A DNA stretch of 35,123 nucleotides from Lachnospiraceae bacterium (GTDB lineage Bacteria > Bacillota > Clostridia > Lachnospirales > Lachnospiraceae), in contig JAGBOC010000022.1 of NCBI GenBank assembly GCA_017634065.1, forward strand, positions 1 through 35,123, in the 5' to 3' direction. The notes below the pieces were generated by a model, which worked only from the letters and a program-made list of their open reading frames with translations, was not told the origin of the DNA and did not search any database. How positions within the stretch are numbered: position 1 is the first letter of the stretch; every line of letters starts with the position of its first letter. Below are positions 13,943-20,913 of this stretch, one piece after another. The position numbers and the translations under genes were made by a program.

Positions 13943-15709
13943 ATGCCTAAAGGTAAGTTAGTTAGTTTAGGAAGATTTAAAAAAAGAGTTTTAATTGCAG
14001 AGAATAAAGTGAAAGCTGACTTAGTTCTTAAAAATGCTAGATATATCAATGTATTTACTGAAACTATCGAAACTGGCGATATTGCCGTTTCCGATGGATA
14101 CATTGTAGGTATAGGAAAGTACGAAGGGAAAGTAGAAATTAACTGTAAAAACAAAATTGTAGCTCCATCATTAATAGATGGCCATGTTCATCTTGAGTCA
14201 TCAATGGTAAGCCCAAGATGTTTTAGGGATTTAGTGGTACCACACGGCACCTGTGCTGTGATTGCAGATCCACACGAGATAGCAAATGTTTCTGGCTTAA
14301 AGGGAATAGATTATATATTAGAAATGACTGATAATCTTGATTTGTATGTGGGAGTTATGGCTTCATCATGTGTACCGACTACACCACTTGATGAATCTGG
14401 CGCAGTACTCAAAAGTAATGATTTAAAAAAATTATATAAGAGAGATAGAATACTTGGACTTGCAGAAGTAAACTCATTTGGAATTATAGATAGAAATGAA
14501 GACTCTATACAAAAATGTGTTGATGCAATAAACGAAGGAAAACTAATTGATGGTCATGCACCAGCGATTTCTGGAAATGAGTTAAATGCATTTATATCTC
14601 CGTGCATTAGTACAGACCATGAGTGTACATCATTTGATGAGGCAGTTGAAAAAATGAAAAAAGGTCTTTGGATTGAGATACGAGAAGGTACGGCATGTAA
14701 AGATCTTGAAGCTTTAATTGGATTATTTAAGGCTCCATACTCTGAGAGATGTATGCTTGTCACTGATGATAATCATCCAGATACACTTGTATTAAAAGGA
14801 CATATTGATAAGATAATTCGTAAAGCTATAAAACTTGGTGCAGATCCTATTAAGGCAATAAAAATGGGAAGTCTTAATACAGCAACTCATTATAGGCTTT
14901 ATAATTATGGCGCAATAGGTGTTGGATATTTAGCTAATTTTATACTGCTTGATGACCTTGAAACTTTTAAGATTAATGAAGTATATTTAAGGGGTGAATT
15001 GGTTGCGAAAAACTATAAGCCTTTGAAAAAATATTCATCGAAAAGTATTACTCTATCAAAAGAAAAATATAAAAGAGTTTATAAGTCATTTAATATGAAG
15101 GATGTCACTGAAAAGAACTTTGCACTCAAAAAAGTTGGTAAGAAACTTAGGGCAATAGAACTTATACCAGGTGGCGTTTTGACAAATGAAAAAGAGTTTG
15201 TAATTTCGAAAAATGAAAAATATCCATATGGTGTAGATGTAAGTAGAGATATAGCAAAAATCTCTGTAGTAGAAAGACATAAGAAAACAGGACACATTGG
15301 GATAGGATTCATAACTGGATTTAAGATTAAGAAAGGCGCTATAGCTTCAAGTATAGGTCACGATTCGCACAATATAATCGTGGTTGGAGTAAATGATAAA
15401 GACATAGCACTTGCTACAAATCTTGTTAAAAATATTAATGGTGGACTTGCGGTAGTTTTGGACGGAAAAGTGCTTGGTAAATTACAACTTGAAGTAGCAG
15501 GTATTATGACTGAAAAAGATGCAGGACATGTGATTAAAAAACTGGAAGAATTAAAAGACATTGCCTATGGCACTTTGGGTATGGATAAACAGTTTGATCC
15601 GTTTATGACACTTGCTTTCATGCAATTACCAGTTATACCTGAGTTTAAGATTATCCCTAAAGGTCTTGTGAAGGTAAGTGAGCAAAAAGTATTAGACGCA
15701 ATTTTTTAA
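13943..15709 (+). CDS. ade: Adenine deaminase
   Basis: The 588-residue protein matches bacterial adenine deaminase in length and motifs. These are SLIDGHVHLESSMVSP (metal-binding HxH plus Glu), VIADPHEIANV, IDGHAPAISG, STDHECTSFDEA, LVTDDNHPDTL and the C-terminal domain with GFGIIxG-like repeats (IGIGFITGFKIKKGAIASS, then SIGHDSHNIIVVG). It converts adenine to hypoxanthine plus ammonia in the cytoplasm, feeding the oxopurine branch. GGAGG lies 5 bases before the ATG. It starts just after the terminator at 13899-13928 and is followed by ridA, guaD and punA, a second purine operon concerned with deamination and base release. Confidence 0.93.
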   Translation: MPKGKLVSLGRFKKRVLIAENKVKADLVLKNARYINVFTETIETGDIAVSDGYIVGIGKYEGKVEINCKNKIVAPSLIDGHVHLESSMVSPRCFRDLVVPHGTCAVIADPHEIANVSGLKGIDYILEMTDNLDLYVGVMASSCVPTTPLDESGAVLKSNDLKKLYKRDRILGLAEVNSFGIIDRNEDSIQKCVDAINEGKLIDGHAPAISGNELNAFISPCISTDHECTSFDEAVEKMKKGLWIEIREGTACKDLEALIGLFKAPYSERCMLVTDDNHPDTLVLKGHIDKIIRKAIKLGADPIKAIKMGSLNTATHYRLYNYGAIGVGYLANFILLDDLETFKINEVYLRGELVAKNYKPLKKYSSKSITLSKEKYKRVYKSFNMKDVTEKNFALKKVGKKLRAIELIPGGVLTNEKEFVISKNEKYPYGVDVSRDIAKISVVERHKKTGHIGIGFITGFKIKKGAIASSIGHDSHNIIVVGVNDKDIALATNLVKNINGGLAVVLDGKVLGKLQLEVAGIMTEKDAGHVIKKLEELKDIAYGTLGMDKQFDPFMTLAFMQLPVIPEFKIIPKGLVKVSEQKVLDAIF

Positions 15710-15746
15710 TTAAATATATTAATAATTATTTAAAAGGAGAAATATT

Positions 15747-16127
15747 ATGTTTAAAGAAATTAAAACAAACGATGCACCAGCAGCAATAGGACCATATAGT
15801 CAGGCTGTTGCATGTGGAAACTTTTTATTTGCTTCAGGTCAGATACCTGTAGATCCAGCTACTGGAAATGTACCAGATGGTATCGAAGCACAAGCAGAAC
15901 AAAGTTGTAAAAATGTAGGAGCAATACTTAAAGCAAATGGAATGGATTATTCAAATGTTGTGAAGACAACTTGCTTCCTTGCTAATATGGGTGATTTTGC
16001 TAAGTTTAATGAGGTCTATGCAAAATATTTTAATAGCAGTATCAAACCAGCAAGAAGTTGTGTGGCTGTAAAAGATATACCAAAAGGAGTTCTTTGCGAA
16101 GTCGAAATATTGGCAGTAAAAGAATAG
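15747..16127 (+). CDS. ridA: RidA-family enamine/imine deaminase
   Basis: The 126-residue protein is a typical RidA (YjgF/YER057c/UK114). It shows IGPYSQAV near the N terminus, FASGQIPVDPATG, and ARSCVAV, whose Arg is the conserved catalytic residue. The C terminus reads EVEILAVKE. RidA hydrolyses reactive enamines and imines made by PLP enzymes and amine chemistry. It is often placed in nitrogen-catabolic operons, as here between two purine deaminases; a dedicated role in purine breakdown is inferred. AAAGGAG precedes the ATG, and 10 bases separate its stop from the guanine deaminase start. Confidence 0.93.
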   Translation: MFKEIKTNDAPAAIGPYSQAVACGNFLFASGQIPVDPATGNVPDGIEAQAEQSCKNVGAILKANGMDYSNVVKTTCFLANMGDFAKFNEVYAKYFNSSIKPARSCVAVKDIPKGVLCEVEILAVKE

Positions 16128-16137
16128 ATTTTAAGAT

Positions 16138-17406
16138 ATGAAAGATTTTGCATTAAAAGGCGATATTTTATATTCTAAAAGTTTAAACGAGGTTTCTCAA
16201 CATGAGAATTCGTATTTAGTTTGTGTAAATGGTAAGAGCGAGGGTGTATATAAAAAACTTCCAGCCAAATATAAAGGTATAAAAGTTTATGATTATACCA
16301 GCCGTCTTATCATTCCTGGTTTAGTTGATATGCATTTACATGCTCCACAGTATATATTTATTGGACTGCACATGGATATGAAACTTTTAGATTGGCTTAA
16401 TGCATATACATTTCCAGCAGAGGCTAAATATAAAGATTTGAGTTTTGCTAAAAAGGCTTATGATATTTTCGTAAATGATTTGACTTTGACATCAACTACA
16501 AGATTTTCAATGTTTGCGACCATACATAATGAAGCGACACTTTATCTTATGAATGAGCTTGAAAAGAAAGGCTTTAAGGGTTATGTTGGAAAAGTGAACA
16601 TGGATAGAAATTCACCCAAGTATCTTATAGAGACTACGGCAAAATCTGTAAAGAATACTTTGGAGTGGCTTGATGCTTGTGAAGATTTTAAAAATGTAAG
16701 GCCTATTTTAACTCCAAGATTTATACCAAGTTGCACAGATAAGTTGATGAAAGAGCTTTCCAATATTATGAAAAACTTTAATCTGCCAGTTCAATCACAT
16801 TTGTCAGAAAATCAATCTGAAATTAAGTGGGTTAAAAAACTAATGCCGAAAGTAAAGAGTTATGAAGAAGCATATGATAAATATGATATGCTTGGGACAG
16901 ACACACAATCAATTATGGCTCATTATGTGTGGCCTGATGAAAAAGGCATTGAACTAATGAAAAATAGAAATGTATGGGTGGCACATAGTCCTTCGTCAAA
17001 TCGTAATTTATCATCAGGTATAGCACCTATTGGTAGATATTTAAGGGAAGGAATAAAAGTTGGACTCGCAACTGATGTCGCTGGTGGTTCATATCTCTCT
17101 ATGTTTAGAGCGATAGAGGATGCCATCACTACTTCTAAAATAAGAAATTGTTTATTTGACCCAGAGTATTATAATATCACTATTGAACAGGCTCTGTATC
17201 TTGCGACACTCGGTGGAGGTGAGTTCTTTGGTAAGGTAGGAAGTTTTGAGAAAGGTTATGAGTTTGATGCAATAGTTTTAAATGAAAGAGATATACCTAC
17301 AGTACTTATGTCTGAACTTAATCTTCTTGAGAGATTTGAACGTTATATATATAGGTCACATACAAATGTTCAAGCAAAGTTCATTGCTGGAAGGAAAATA
17401 GTATAA
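16138..17406 (+). CDS. guaD: Guanine deaminase (amidohydrolase family)
   Basis: The 422-residue protein has the guanine deaminase pattern: GLVDMHLHAPQY (metal-binding HLH), PRFIPSC, QSHLSENQSE (metal His and proton-shuttle Glu), MAHYVWP, HSPSSNRNLSSG and ATDVAGG (metal-binding Asp). It converts guanine to xanthine plus ammonia. The start is the ATG at 16138; the Shine-Dalgarno sequence is weak (AAGAT), which suggests coupling to ridA 10 bases upstream. Position between ridA and PNP agrees with delivery of xanthine to the hydroxylases encoded earlier in the locus. Confidence 0.92.
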   Translation: MKDFALKGDILYSKSLNEVSQHENSYLVCVNGKSEGVYKKLPAKYKGIKVYDYTSRLIIPGLVDMHLHAPQYIFIGLHMDMKLLDWLNAYTFPAEAKYKDLSFAKKAYDIFVNDLTLTSTTRFSMFATIHNEATLYLMNELEKKGFKGYVGKVNMDRNSPKYLIETTAKSVKNTLEWLDACEDFKNVRPILTPRFIPSCTDKLMKELSNIMKNFNLPVQSHLSENQSEIKWVKKLMPKVKSYEEAYDKYDMLGTDTQSIMAHYVWPDEKGIELMKNRNVWVAHSPSSNRNLSSGIAPIGRYLREGIKVGLATDVAGGSYLSMFRAIEDAITTSKIRNCLFDPEYYNITIEQALYLATLGGGEFFGKVGSFEKGYEFDAIVLNERDIPTVLMSELNLLERFERYIYRSHTNVQAKFIAGRKIV

Positions 17407-17463
17407 CTATTTATAAAATAACTAATTATAAATATGTAAAAATATTTGTTTGAGGAGCAAAAT

Positions 17464-18288
17464 ATGAGTATAGAATATGACATTTTAAAAGAAGGCTATG
17501 ATAGTATAAAAAGCAAGATACCATTTGTACCAGATGTTGCGCTTGTGCTTGGATCTGGACTTGGAAATCTTCCAAATGACAAGAAGATTGAAGCGTCAAT
17601 AAATTATAGTGAGATAAAACATTTCCCAGTATCAAAGGTGCCAGGACATAGCAATAGGTTTTTGTTTTTTAAGATTGGTGAAAAAAAAGTAGTATGTATG
17701 CAAGGTAGAGTTCATCACTATGAGGGCTTTAGCACTACTGAAGTAGTAAGACCTACAAGACTTATGAAGATGATGGGGGCGAATACTTTATTTTTGTCAA
17801 ATGCAGCAGGTGGTATGAATAATGATTATAAAATAGGGGATCTGATGATTATAACAGATCATATATCATTTTTTGTTAAATCACCACTTATGGGTGAAAA
17901 CATAGATGAATTTGGTCCAAGATTCCCTGATGTGTCAAAGATTTATACAAAAGAATATGTTGAATTAATTAGAAATGTAGCAAAGGAGCAGGGCGTCTCA
18001 CTTAGAGAGGGAGTTTATACACAGATATCTGGACCAGCCTATGAAACTCCAGCTGAAGTAAGACTTTTGCATATGATAAAAACTGATGCTGTGGGTATGA
18101 GTACAGTAGTTGAAGCAACTGCAGCAGCACATATGGGTATGAAAGTGTGCGGTATAAGTCTTATAACAGATGTTGAAAGAGATGATGGAAAACAAGAAGT
18201 AGTAACTCATGACAGTGTAGTTAAGGCTGCTAATGAAGCTGAAAAAAAGTTTATACCTTTGGTTGAAGAAGTTATAAAAAGGATGTAA
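17464..18288 (+). CDS. punA: Trimeric-type purine nucleoside phosphorylase
   Basis: The start is the ATG at 17464, 6 bases after GAGGAG; an upstream in-frame TTG at 17446 precedes that site and is rejected. The 274-residue length is that of the trimeric PNP/MTAP family. Phosphate- and ribose-site segments are LGSGLGNL, GRVHHYEG, SNAAGGMN, TQISGPAYETPAE and GMSTVVEATAA. The base-specificity position, usually Asn in an (I/V)TN motif of 6-oxopurine enzymes, is Asp236 here (LITDVERDD). Asp at this site is associated with acceptance of 6-aminopurines, so adenosine use is possible. The enzyme splits purine nucleosides with phosphate into base and ribose-1-phosphate. It ends the purine cluster. Confidence 0.9.
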   Translation: MSIEYDILKEGYDSIKSKIPFVPDVALVLGSGLGNLPNDKKIEASINYSEIKHFPVSKVPGHSNRFLFFKIGEKKVVCMQGRVHHYEGFSTTEVVRPTRLMKMMGANTLFLSNAAGGMNNDYKIGDLMIITDHISFFVKSPLMGENIDEFGPRFPDVSKIYTKEYVELIRNVAKEQGVSLREGVYTQISGPAYETPAEVRLLHMIKTDAVGMSTVVEATAAAHMGMKVCGISLITDVERDDGKQEVVTHDSVVKAANEAEKKFIPLVEEVIKRM

Positions 18289-18311
18289 AAGAAATTAGAT
18301 AGTGTTTTGGG

Positions 18312-18386
18312 TAAGAATTGTAATTATAAATAACTAAAAGCATGATTACATTAGCTGACAATACTTCAAAGATACTACAATTCTTA
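18312..18386. repeat. 11-bp perfect inverted repeat downstream of PNP
   Basis: TAAGAATTGTA at 18312-18322 is matched by TACAATTCTTA at 18376-18386, with 53 bases between. There is no U-run directly after the second arm (AAAGTTT follows), so it is not a classical terminator. It separates punA from the eroded symporter gene. Confidence 0.5.
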
Positions 18387-18396
18387 AAAGTTTATT

Positions 18397-18722
18397 ATGG
18401 GAACCAATTCCTAAATCGCTTTAGGTGGACCAGGGTCAGTTTTTTGGATTAAGAAAAATAATTGTGTGAGCATTTTATCCTTAAGCAGTATTTGGTGGAG
18501 TAGTTGGTATAATGATAAAGGATGTCGTATCAAAAGGTATTTCAAGAGGTCTTTATTCCAATTCCACTGATATGTAAATAACTGCATTTGTAGTTTAGGA
18601 TAAGGCAAATGCAAGATGTATTTACTGGCTTGATAGTCATACCAAACTTAATCGTAATTATATCATTAACTATAGTAGTGGAAAAATTGATGAAGCAAGA
18701 TAAAGTAAATAAAATGATTTAA
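18397..18722 (+). pseudogene. Eroded AGCS-family amino acid:cation symporter
   Basis: Three pieces in different frames match successive conserved parts of the alanine/glycine:cation symporter family. GGPGSVFWI (about 18422-18450) corresponds to the GGPGAxFWMW region. AVFGGVVGIMI...GISRGLYSNS (18485-18568) matches the GxxRGLFSNEAG region. DVFTGLIVIPNLIVIISL (from 18615) matches the last helix (N-G-L-M-A-L-P-N-L), ending at TAA 18720-18722. Stops interrupt each frame and the distances are far too short for an intact protein of about 450 residues, so it has large deletions. It may once have exported or imported amino acids such as glycine, a product of purine breakdown; that link is only a guess. 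Confidence 0.7.
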
Positions 18723-18768
18723 AAGTAAAATAATAGAAAAAGTGAATGTCACTTGATAATTAACTATT

Positions 18769-18802
18769 AAAAATGCAGGATTTAGATCCTGCATTTTTAT
18801 TT
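18769..18802 (+). terminator. Rho-independent terminator after the symporter remnant
   Basis: GCAGGAT (18775-18781) and ATCCTGC (18786-18792) form a perfect stem with a TTAG loop, extended by AAAAT/ATTTT, and followed by a T-rich run. It probably once served the symporter gene and now ends the purine transcript. Confidence 0.9.
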
Positions 18803-18835
18803 ACTAGAAGGAAAAAGTAGACATAAGAGGTGCTG

Positions 18836-18944
18836 ATTGGAACCCCCTATGGGCACCCCCTATCTTTTGCAAAATGTAGGTGGTTGGTACTGGGGAGCGT
18901 CGCTGTCGGCGCACTACGATATATTGTCTATCCAATCATATAGA
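18836..18944. other. GC-richer non-coding stretch with short repeats
   Basis: This stretch is visibly richer in G+C than all surrounding DNA. ACCCCCTAT occurs twice 13 bases apart (18842-18850 and 18855-18863). TTTTGCAAAA sits in the middle of a loose palindrome joining the second copy to a GTAGGTGG downstream. A 100-codon open frame beginning at 18837 runs through this stretch and the following inverted repeat. It has no ribosome-binding site or protein-like composition and is not accepted as a gene. Confidence 0.5.
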
Positions 18945-19146
18945 ATTAGGCTTATACCTTACTCCGAAAACACGTCGCAGAACCCACGTTTTCTATGCAA
19001 GCGCTGGCTCGTTTTCGCCAAGAACTTTGCAAACGCGTGCCTACGGCACTTAAACGGTGCTAAAGTTCTAGGGCTCAAACTTCGCCATCATTGCAGAAAA
19101 CGGGAGCCTGCTCCAAGTGTTTTCTTGAGCAAGGCATAAGCCTAAT
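18945..19146. repeat. 202-bp nested inverted-repeat element (possible MITE-like element or structured RNA)
   Basis: Four concentric arm pairs are visible. The outer arms 18945-18973 and 19117-19146 match over 29/30 positions except two substitutions and a small bulge. Next, 19006-19016 (GGCTCGTTTTC) pairs with 19096-19108. Then AGAACTTT (19021-19028) pairs with AAAGTTCT (19062-19069). An apical hairpin GTGCC-TAC-GGCAC lies at 19037-19049. Read as RNA from the minus strand, both outer-arm substitutions become G-U pairs, whereas on the plus strand they are A-C mismatches; this favours a minus-strand RNA structure. No clear target-site duplication flanks the arms. Its high G+C compared with the neighbourhood suggests a mobile or repeated origin. 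Confidence 0.75.
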
Positions 19147-19163
19147 AAATGATTAAATAGTAG

Positions 19164-19222
19164 AGTAGGGGCGAGCACCGCGAGCCCTAGTAGTATAGTA
19201 GGGGTGAGCATTGCGAGCCCTA
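19164..19222. repeat. Two copies of a 26-bp repeat with 33-bp period
   Basis: Copies at 19164-19189 and 19197-19222 share AGTAGGGG.GAGCA..GCGAGCCCTA and differ only by three C/T transitions. Each copy begins TAGGG and ends CCCTA, so each can fold on itself, and GCGAGC occurs twice within copy one. They lie directly between the nested inverted repeat and the first secreted-protein gene. Confidence 0.75.
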
Positions 19223-19267
19223 ACTAAATAGGTCGTTAGACACACATTTATGAGAAAGAGCACAAAA

Positions 19268-20896
19268 ATGGTGAAAAAGCTACTAGCTTTATTTTTAGTT
19301 GTGCTCATAAGTATAGAGAGTTTTGGGGCTGTGGTATCCGATAATGATGGGTCGGCATTTGTTACAAAGGCGGAATTTGAAGCATTAAAAGAAAACTTTG
19401 ATAAGCAAATTGATGAATATAATAAAAGTGTAGATTATAAAATTGATGGTGCGATAGCATCTTACCTTGCGGGTATAAAATTAAAAACTAATTATCAACT
19501 TGATATGTGTTCTTCAAAAATAGTCTACCCTCTTACATTTGCTATGAAGAATAAAACACTTGATTGGACGAAATGGAATACTAATGGTGCTACACCATAT
19601 TGGGCACCAAATTATAAGTTTTACATTTGGGGACGGAGAGGTTCCTGTTATTTTTTAGTAGATAAATCTTTTTCCGATACACCTGCGATTGACAGGTTTT
19701 ATAATGGGAAATGGGTAAGTGATAAGTTTAAGATTTCTGAGATGTGGTCTAATGTAAGTGGCATATTAACATTAAAGACAATGTTTTATAATTTTATCAG
19801 ACAACATGCTGGTGAGAGCAATGTTACCTTTGGATTTGTTACCGACCAAAGCGGTGGTTATAGTAGAACCTCAATAGGCTCAAGTGCTTTTACTCGTGAT
19901 AAGGTAAAGGAAAGTGGTGCTACATTATCTGAATTCTTTTCTGGTAATGGTACCTATGATATGTTTATAGAGGCAATATGGACTTGGGGTTACAAACAGG
20001 CTCTTCAACTTTCAAGTAGCGGGACCTCTAATGAAAAATATCTAGATACATTTAAACCAGTATCTGGTGGTGGGTGGCTTGAAGGAAATAATCCAAATCA
20101 AAAGACATTTTCATCATCACTTTCTTATAATCCGCAGGATATTAGTTTTGTGATGAATGCATACGACACTGATCGGACAGATGCTACAGGTAAAAGGATA
20201 GAATTACCAGTTGCATATGATGGTCATATATATTTGACAAATAAAAATAATTTTAAGAAAGATTTACAAAGTGGAACAATAGTAGCCTTATCTTATAAAA
20301 ATGGTTACTATATTTTTCCTGATGGTTATGGTAAACAAAAAAGTGACCTCTATACCACGCAGTGGTGGTTTGCAAATATGTTATCACCTGGTTGGACTTT
20401 GGAACCCCAATTTTCTGCTTATACTTCACATGACATGCATAAAAGGTCGCTGATGGAACCACAAAATATGTACTATGATGTAAAAACCCCTTATACTCTT
20501 AATACATATGAACAACGGTTAACCGATGGAATTTTACTCACAGAAGCAGATAGGAATTTGTCAAGATTACAAATATCATTTAACATATCATCAGATGATG
20601 CTACTGTGAAAAAATATTTGATATTATCTAAAAATCCAATATCGCAAATTGATTATACTCAAATTGATACAGAAGCAACAAGTGACCCTAAAAAGTATTA
20701 TAAAGTTTATAGTGACAAGAATATGCTTGATGGAACGGAAGTCAATAAATATGAACTAAGCGAAGGAATCAATACTATTTATTTAAAAGATATACAAAAG
20801 AATGATTTGGTATATTATAAAGTTTTATGGTTAAAGTCAAATAATACTCAGTGCAAAGTAATAAGTGCCCCAGAGCTTTTAGCAACAGATGAGTAG
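19268..20896 (+). CDS. Secreted protein of an uncharacterised family (SDNDGSAF type), copy 1
   Basis: From the ATG at 19268 the protein is 542 residues with a clear signal peptide (MVKKLLALFLVVLISIESFGA); an ATG at 19250 would add six residues but has no Shine-Dalgarno site. The mature protein starts VVSDNDGSAFVTKAEFEALK, followed by a likely helical, coiled segment (DEYNKSVDYKIDGAIASYLAGI). A long region rich in aromatic and Ser/Thr/Asn residues comes next (ATPYWAPNYKFYIWG, IWTWGYKQAL, TTQWWFANMLSPGWTLEPQF). The last about 110 residues look like a beta-rich module. There is no sortase motif or membrane anchor. It is a tandem paralogue of the next gene, which begins 17 bases after its stop. 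I recall the N-terminal motif from unnamed Lachnospiraceae proteins; function unknown. A cell-surface or extracellular role is inferred from the signal peptide. Confidence 0.85.
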   Translation: MVKKLLALFLVVLISIESFGAVVSDNDGSAFVTKAEFEALKENFDKQIDEYNKSVDYKIDGAIASYLAGIKLKTNYQLDMCSSKIVYPLTFAMKNKTLDWTKWNTNGATPYWAPNYKFYIWGRRGSCYFLVDKSFSDTPAIDRFYNGKWVSDKFKISEMWSNVSGILTLKTMFYNFIRQHAGESNVTFGFVTDQSGGYSRTSIGSSAFTRDKVKESGATLSEFFSGNGTYDMFIEAIWTWGYKQALQLSSSGTSNEKYLDTFKPVSGGGWLEGNNPNQKTFSSSLSYNPQDISFVMNAYDTDRTDATGKRIELPVAYDGHIYLTNKNNFKKDLQSGTIVALSYKNGYYIFPDGYGKQKSDLYTTQWWFANMLSPGWTLEPQFSAYTSHDMHKRSLMEPQNMYYDVKTPYTLNTYEQRLTDGILLTEADRNLSRLQISFNISSDDATVKKYLILSKNPISQIDYTQIDTEATSDPKKYYKVYSDKNMLDGTEVNKYELSEGINTIYLKDIQKNDLVYYKVLWLKSNNTQCKVISAPELLATDE

Positions 20897-20913
20897 ATAG
20901 AGGAATGAATATT

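Noticed and set aside
18837-19139. 100-codon open frame on the plus strand in the GC-richer island
   Set aside because: It runs straight through the nested inverted repeat, has no ribosome-binding site, and its composition follows the repeat rather than a protein.
18945-19146. tRNA or rRNA fragment
   Set aside because: The folding is concentric and rod-like, without cloverleaf arms, a CCA end or recognisable rRNA motifs.
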